This document shows positions 7,191 to 9,921 of a stretch of DNA of 9,921 bases, one piece after another (position 1 is the first letter of the stretch; each line of letters starts with the position of its first letter). The stretch is from Acholeplasmataceae bacterium (GTDB taxonomy: Bacteria > Bacillota_I > Bacilli_A > Acholeplasmatales > Acholeplasmataceae): positions 1 to 9,921 of the forward strand of contig JAUSOA010000146.1 in NCBI GenBank assembly GCA_030656435.1, given 5' to 3'. Both the position numbers and the translations under genes were made by a program. The notes under the pieces were generated by a model. It did no database searches. It was not told the DNA's origin and worked only from the letters and a program-made list of their open reading frames with translations.

Positions 7191-8267
7191 ATGAAGGAAT
7201 TCTTTAAGGGTAAACGTGTATTTATTACTGGACATACTGGATTTAAGGGATCTTGGCTATTAAAGATACTGATCAACTCAGGTGCGATTATCAGAGGTTA
7301 TGCACTTGAACCCAATACAACTCCAAATCTTTTCACACTTGCAAATTTATCTAGTCAAATGGATTCAATCATCGGAGATATTAGAGATTTAGAAAAGCTC
7401 AAAAAAGCTTTTTTAGATTTTAAGCCTGAAATCGCCATTCATTTGGCTGCTCAACCACTGGTTAGAGAGTCCTATTTAGATCCTCATTATACCTATGAAA
7501 CCAATGTGATGGGTACCGTAAACTTTTTAGAGTGTGTTCGTGCAAGTGATACTGTTAAATCTGTCCTCAATGTTACTACTGATAAGGTTTATTTCAATAT
7601 TGAACAGGATTACGGATACCGTGAAACGGATGTATTGAATGGATATGATCCTTATTCCAATAGTAAGTCCTGTTCTGAACTCGTAACCGATAGCTATAAG
7701 CGTTCGTTTTTTCAAAATAGAAAAGTAGCAATTTCAACTGCTCGTGCAGGTAATGTCATTGGTGGTGGTGATTTTTCACTGGACCGAATCATTCCTGATT
7801 GTGTCAAGGCAGCTGAAAGAAATACTCCAATCATTATTAGAAATCCCTATTCAATAAGACCCTATCAGCACGTGATAGAGCCCTTATATGCTTATTTATT
7901 AATCGTTTATAAGCAATATATCTTTCATACTTTTTCAGGAAGTTATAATGTAGGTCCTGATGATAAGGATTGTGTAGAAACATCAAAATTAGTTGATTTG
8001 TTTTGTGAATCATGGAAAGAAGGACTCACCTGGATTAATCAGCATGATGGTGGACCCCATGAAGCAAATTTTTTAAAGCTGGATTCGACAAAGATTAAAA
8101 ATACTTTAGGATGGACTCCTCTGTGGAATATCGAAGAAGCAATAAAAAAAACTGTGGAATGGACAAAGGTTTATGTCCATCAAGGTGACATCAAAAAGAT
8201 AATGGATTCTCAAATCGAATCCTACGAGAAGAAGATCAATAGGTTATTTCAGGGAGAAAACATATGA
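7191..8267 (+). CDS. rfbG: CDP-glucose 4,6-dehydratase
   Basis: A 358-residue extended short-chain dehydrogenase that converts CDP-D-glucose to CDP-4-keto-6-deoxy-D-glucose using bound NAD. The N-terminal Rossmann motif is TGHTGFKGSW (13-22), with the histidine variant typical of RfbG. The active-site block is NVTTDKVY (127-134, T130-D131-K132) and the catalytic pair Y155-x3-K159 lies in YDPYSNSK. RAGNVIGGGD (185-194) and RPYQHVIEP (223-231) are further family marks. All catalytic residues expected for a 4,6-dehydratase are present, so it should be active. It starts just after rfbF, with GGAAGGTG (7173-7180) inside the rfbF end as ribosome binding site. Its TGA stop overlaps the next ATG by 4 bp, implying coupled translation with the SDR gene. 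Confidence 0.95.
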   Translation: MKEFFKGKRVFITGHTGFKGSWLLKILINSGAIIRGYALEPNTTPNLFTLANLSSQMDSIIGDIRDLEKLKKAFLDFKPEIAIHLAAQPLVRESYLDPHYTYETNVMGTVNFLECVRASDTVKSVLNVTTDKVYFNIEQDYGYRETDVLNGYDPYSNSKSCSELVTDSYKRSFFQNRKVAISTARAGNVIGGGDFSLDRIIPDCVKAAERNTPIIIRNPYSIRPYQHVIEPLYAYLLIVYKQYIFHTFSGSYNVGPDDKDCVETSKLVDLFCESWKEGLTWINQHDGGPHEANFLKLDSTKIKNTLGWTPLWNIEEAIKKTVEWTKVYVHQGDIKKIMDSQIESYEKKINRLFQGENI

Positions 8268-9172
8268 AAAAAGCAATTCTTACTGGAGCAACCGGTTTTA
8301 TCGGCAGTTACCTAATTCAGGAATTAACAAAAAATAACGTTGATATTTATGCAGTCGTTATGGAAAATGACCCAAACGTGTCCAAATTACCTTCAGATGT
8401 GCATATCACTTATTGTAATCTAGAAAACCTAATCAATTTGGATCAACTCATTAAAGAACGTGATTTTGATTGTTTTTATCATTTGGCATGGGCTGGTACA
8501 GCTGGACCAAGTCGTGCGAATTACGAGTTACAGCTCCAGAATATCAAATATACTTGTGATGCTGCACTTGTCTCTAAAAAATTAAATGCGAAAAAATTTC
8601 TAACCACTGGAACCATTACTGAAAATATCGCACAAAATCAATTCCACTCCAATGCGAAATCAGAAAATTTGATTTATGGGATTGCAAAGATGACAACACG
8701 TCATATTTTAGATGTTTTATGCAATAAGCACCAAATTTCTTATTTATGGGCTCAGTTATCCAATATTTATGGAGGAAACAACACCTCAGGAAATATTATA
8801 AGCTATACACTCAGTGAGCTTTCAAGTGGAAGAAAACCGCAATACTCCAAAGCATTGCAGCCTTATGATTTAATGTATGTCGAGGATGTAACTCGCGCTT
8901 TATATTTATTAGGTTTTAATAATACTTTAGGGACCTTCTATTTCATAGGTAGTGGTAAACCAAGAATACTTCGTGAGTATTTACTATCAATCAAGGATAT
9001 TTTTGGTCATGGTGCAGAAATCGGCCTAGGGGAAAAACCTGAAGACGGTGCTGTTTATGAGTGGAAGTGGTTTGATACCAAAGCACTTGAAACAGAGATG
9101 GGCTTTAAGGTTTCAAAAGAATTTGAAGAGAATATGAGTCATATCATTCATGTTGAGATGAATATCAAATAA
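8264..9172 (+). CDS. NAD(P)-dependent epimerase/reductase (extended SDR), likely acting on the CDP-4-keto-6-deoxysugar
   Basis: A 302-residue extended SDR. The cofactor motif GATGFIG (8-14) and the catalytic Y138-x3-K142 in YGIAKMTTR are intact, with T114/T115 in FLTTGT as the likely third triad residue. HLAWAG (73-78) and LSNIYGGNN (165-173) are typical SDR strand ends; the YDLMYVEDVTRAL block (201-213) is the usual substrate-domain hinge. It lacks the TDK of 4,6-dehydratases, so a 4-ketoreductase or epimerase is more likely. Its ATGA overlap with rfbG and position before the RmlC-like gene suggest it reduces C-4 of the CDP-sugar after epimerisation. Reductases of the abequose/paratose synthase kind are relatives by pathway, but the substrate is unproven. 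AGGGAGA (8251-8257) is the ribosome binding site. Confidence 0.83.
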   Translation: MKKAILTGATGFIGSYLIQELTKNNVDIYAVVMENDPNVSKLPSDVHITYCNLENLINLDQLIKERDFDCFYHLAWAGTAGPSRANYELQLQNIKYTCDAALVSKKLNAKKFLTTGTITENIAQNQFHSNAKSENLIYGIAKMTTRHILDVLCNKHQISYLWAQLSNIYGGNNTSGNIISYTLSELSSGRKPQYSKALQPYDLMYVEDVTRALYLLGFNNTLGTFYFIGSGKPRILREYLLSIKDIFGHGAEIGLGEKPEDGAVYEWKWFDTKALETEMGFKVSKEFEENMSHIIHVEMNIK

Positions 9173-9188
9173 GGAGGTGCTTTTTTTG
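9171..9188 (+). promoter_or_regulatory. Ribosome binding site that decides a TTG start
   Basis: AAGGAGGTG (9171-9179) is a near-perfect anti-16S match and overlaps the previous gene's TAA stop. The upstream GTG (9177-9179) lies inside it and cannot be its start codon. TTG at 9186-9188 is 6 bp downstream, in frame, at the normal spacing. No ATG is available in frame nearby. Confidence 0.8.
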
Positions 9189-9746
9189 GTTCAACATTTT
9201 AAATTTATAGAAAGTGAACTTAAAGGAGCCTATTTGATTCATCCATTTGTTGCTGATGATGAAAGAGGTGCCTTCATCAAGGATTATTCACATGAAGTCT
9301 TTTTAAATCATGGAATTGATCACGCTCTAAAAGAAGTCTTTTATACCTATTCAAAAAAAGGTGTAGTTAGAGCAATCCACTTTCAGCATACCAAGGAACA
9401 AGCCAAGCTTGTCCGTTGTATTTCTGGTAAGATTTTTGATGTGATTGTCGACTTGAGAAAGGATTCACCAACATTTGGACAGTGGAGATCCTATCTATTA
9501 TCAGATGAAAACAAACTAGAACTCTATATACCTAAGCATTTTGGACATGGTTATTTAGTTTTAGAGCCCTCTATCGTCTCCTATCAATGCTCTGAAAAGT
9601 TTTATGGCGAGTATGATGATGGTATTCTTTGGAATGATAAAGAACTAGCCATTACTTGGCCAGTTGAATTAGTCGATGAAATCATTTTATCCACAAAAGA
9701 TCAAAATCTACAAACATTTAAAGAATTTAAAGATAATCTTGAATAA
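9186..9746 (+). CDS. RmlC-like sugar-nucleotide 3,5-epimerase family protein (cupin), TTG start
   Basis: A 186-residue cupin resembling dTDP-4-dehydrorhamnose 3,5-epimerase (RfbC/RmlC, usually about 180-190 residues). Landmarks: DDERGAF (24-30), VRAIHFQ (61-67) with the catalytic-base histidine H65, KLVRC...GKIFDVIVDLRKDSPTFGQW (74-100), GHGY (120-123), Y133 in SYQCS, and STKD with D172. From family knowledge, H65, Y133 and D172 match the His/Tyr/Asp set used for proton abstraction and return, so it should be an active epimerase. RGLH of typical RmlC is RAIH here, and the usual Tyr pair after the catalytic Tyr is replaced by KF. Next to rfbF and rfbG, the substrate is probably the CDP- and not dTDP-4-keto-6-deoxysugar; whether it inverts C-3, C-5 or both is unknown. 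Start chosen at TTG; a GTG at 9177 would add three residues. Confidence 0.85.
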   Translation: MVQHFKFIESELKGAYLIHPFVADDERGAFIKDYSHEVFLNHGIDHALKEVFYTYSKKGVVRAIHFQHTKEQAKLVRCISGKIFDVIVDLRKDSPTFGQWRSYLLSDENKLELYIPKHFGHGYLVLEPSIVSYQCSEKFYGEYDDGILWNDKELAITWPVELVDEIILSTKDQNLQTFKEFKDNLE

Positions 9747-9758
9747 AGAGGTATTTTA

Positions 9759-9921
9759 ATGAAAATCCTATGGAAAACTAATATTATGCTTCCAATCATC
9801 GCTAAAGATCTCGGAGTCGAAGAATCCGTGATCGGTGGCTGGTTTGTTGGACTTGCAAAGGGACTCATGAAGGTTCAAGATATTGAGCTTGCTATTTGTT
9901 TTCCAAATGGAACTAAGGGGT
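9759..9921 (+). CDS. Glycosyltransferase N-terminus, GT-B/family 4-like (3' truncated by window edge)
   Basis: Fifty-four codons are open from the ATG at 9759 to the window end; the gene continues outside. It has AAAGAGGT (9745-9752) as ribosome binding site, 6 bp upstream, and starts 12 bp after the RmlC-like gene, so it belongs to the same operon. The protein begins KILWKTNIMLPIIAKDLG, then GGWFVGLAKGL (27-37) and VQDIELAICFP (39-49). This beta strand, glycine-rich loop and helix order is the usual start of GT4 glycosyltransferases from capsule loci that open with KILW and GGW. It is a natural candidate to transfer the sugar made by the four preceding genes. Too little is visible for certainty. 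Confidence 0.65.
   Translation, partial: MKILWKTNIMLPIIAKDLGVEESVIGGWFVGLAKGLMKVQDIELAICFPNGTKG

Noticed and set aside
7527..7715. 62-codon open frame on the - strand
   Set aside because: Antisense to the catalytic core of rfbG; no start signal or motif.
9177..9179. GTG as start of the RmlC-like gene
   Set aside because: It is part of the AAGGAGGTG ribosome binding site itself; the TTG at 9186 has the right spacing.

Overview
The window is an AT-rich stretch with every gene on the + strand. It is the middle of a surface-polysaccharide (capsule or exopolysaccharide) biosynthesis locus. Short gaps, two 4-bp stop/start overlaps, strong AGGAGG-type ribosome binding sites and the protein families point to a low-GC Gram-positive-type bacterium (Bacillota or a relative such as the acholeplasma/izemoplasma group). 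TGA is used as a stop (1436-1438 and 8265-8267) and tryptophan is TGG, so the standard bacterial code applies and a Mycoplasma-type code 4 genome is unlikely. The exact taxon cannot be read from the sequence.

Region 1 (1-4894) reads as one transcription unit entering from the left. It holds the 3' end of a non-hydrolysing UDP-sugar 2-epimerase of the FnlC/WbjD/Cap5G type (UDP-N-acetyl-L-fucosamine synthesis), a family 2 glycosyltransferase, two different GT-B (family 4-like) glycosyltransferases, and an EpsG-type multi-spanning membrane protein that is the likely repeat-unit polymerase. Together these would make an activated amino sugar, assemble a lipid-linked repeat unit on the cytoplasmic face, and polymerise it outside. 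No flippase (Wzx) or initiating phosphoglycosyl transferase is inside the window; they may lie to either side.

The only sizeable gap (4895-5019, 125 bp) holds a near-perfect sigma-70/sigma-A promoter: TTGACA, 18 bp, TGC plus TATAAT. It is surrounded by three inverted repeats that look like possible operators. No convincing terminator is seen before it.

Region 2 (5020-9921) is driven at least partly by this promoter. It starts with a Wzz-like chain-length/co-polymerase membrane protein. Then come four sugar-nucleotide genes: glucose-1-phosphate cytidylyltransferase (rfbF), CDP-glucose 4,6-dehydratase (rfbG), an extended SDR epimerase/reductase, and an RmlC-like cupin epimerase. A glycosyltransferase start, cut off by the window end, follows. 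rfbF and rfbG give CDP-4-keto-6-deoxy-D-glucose. With no 3-dehydrase (DdhC/RfbH) here, the SDR and RmlC-like proteins suggest a fully hydroxylated CDP-6-deoxyhexose instead of a 3,6-dideoxyhexose. The identity of that sugar is the main open question.

I see no RNA genes, mobile elements, CRISPR arrays or defence genes. This is a recognisable polysaccharide locus with some unusual details, not a clearly new kind of system.
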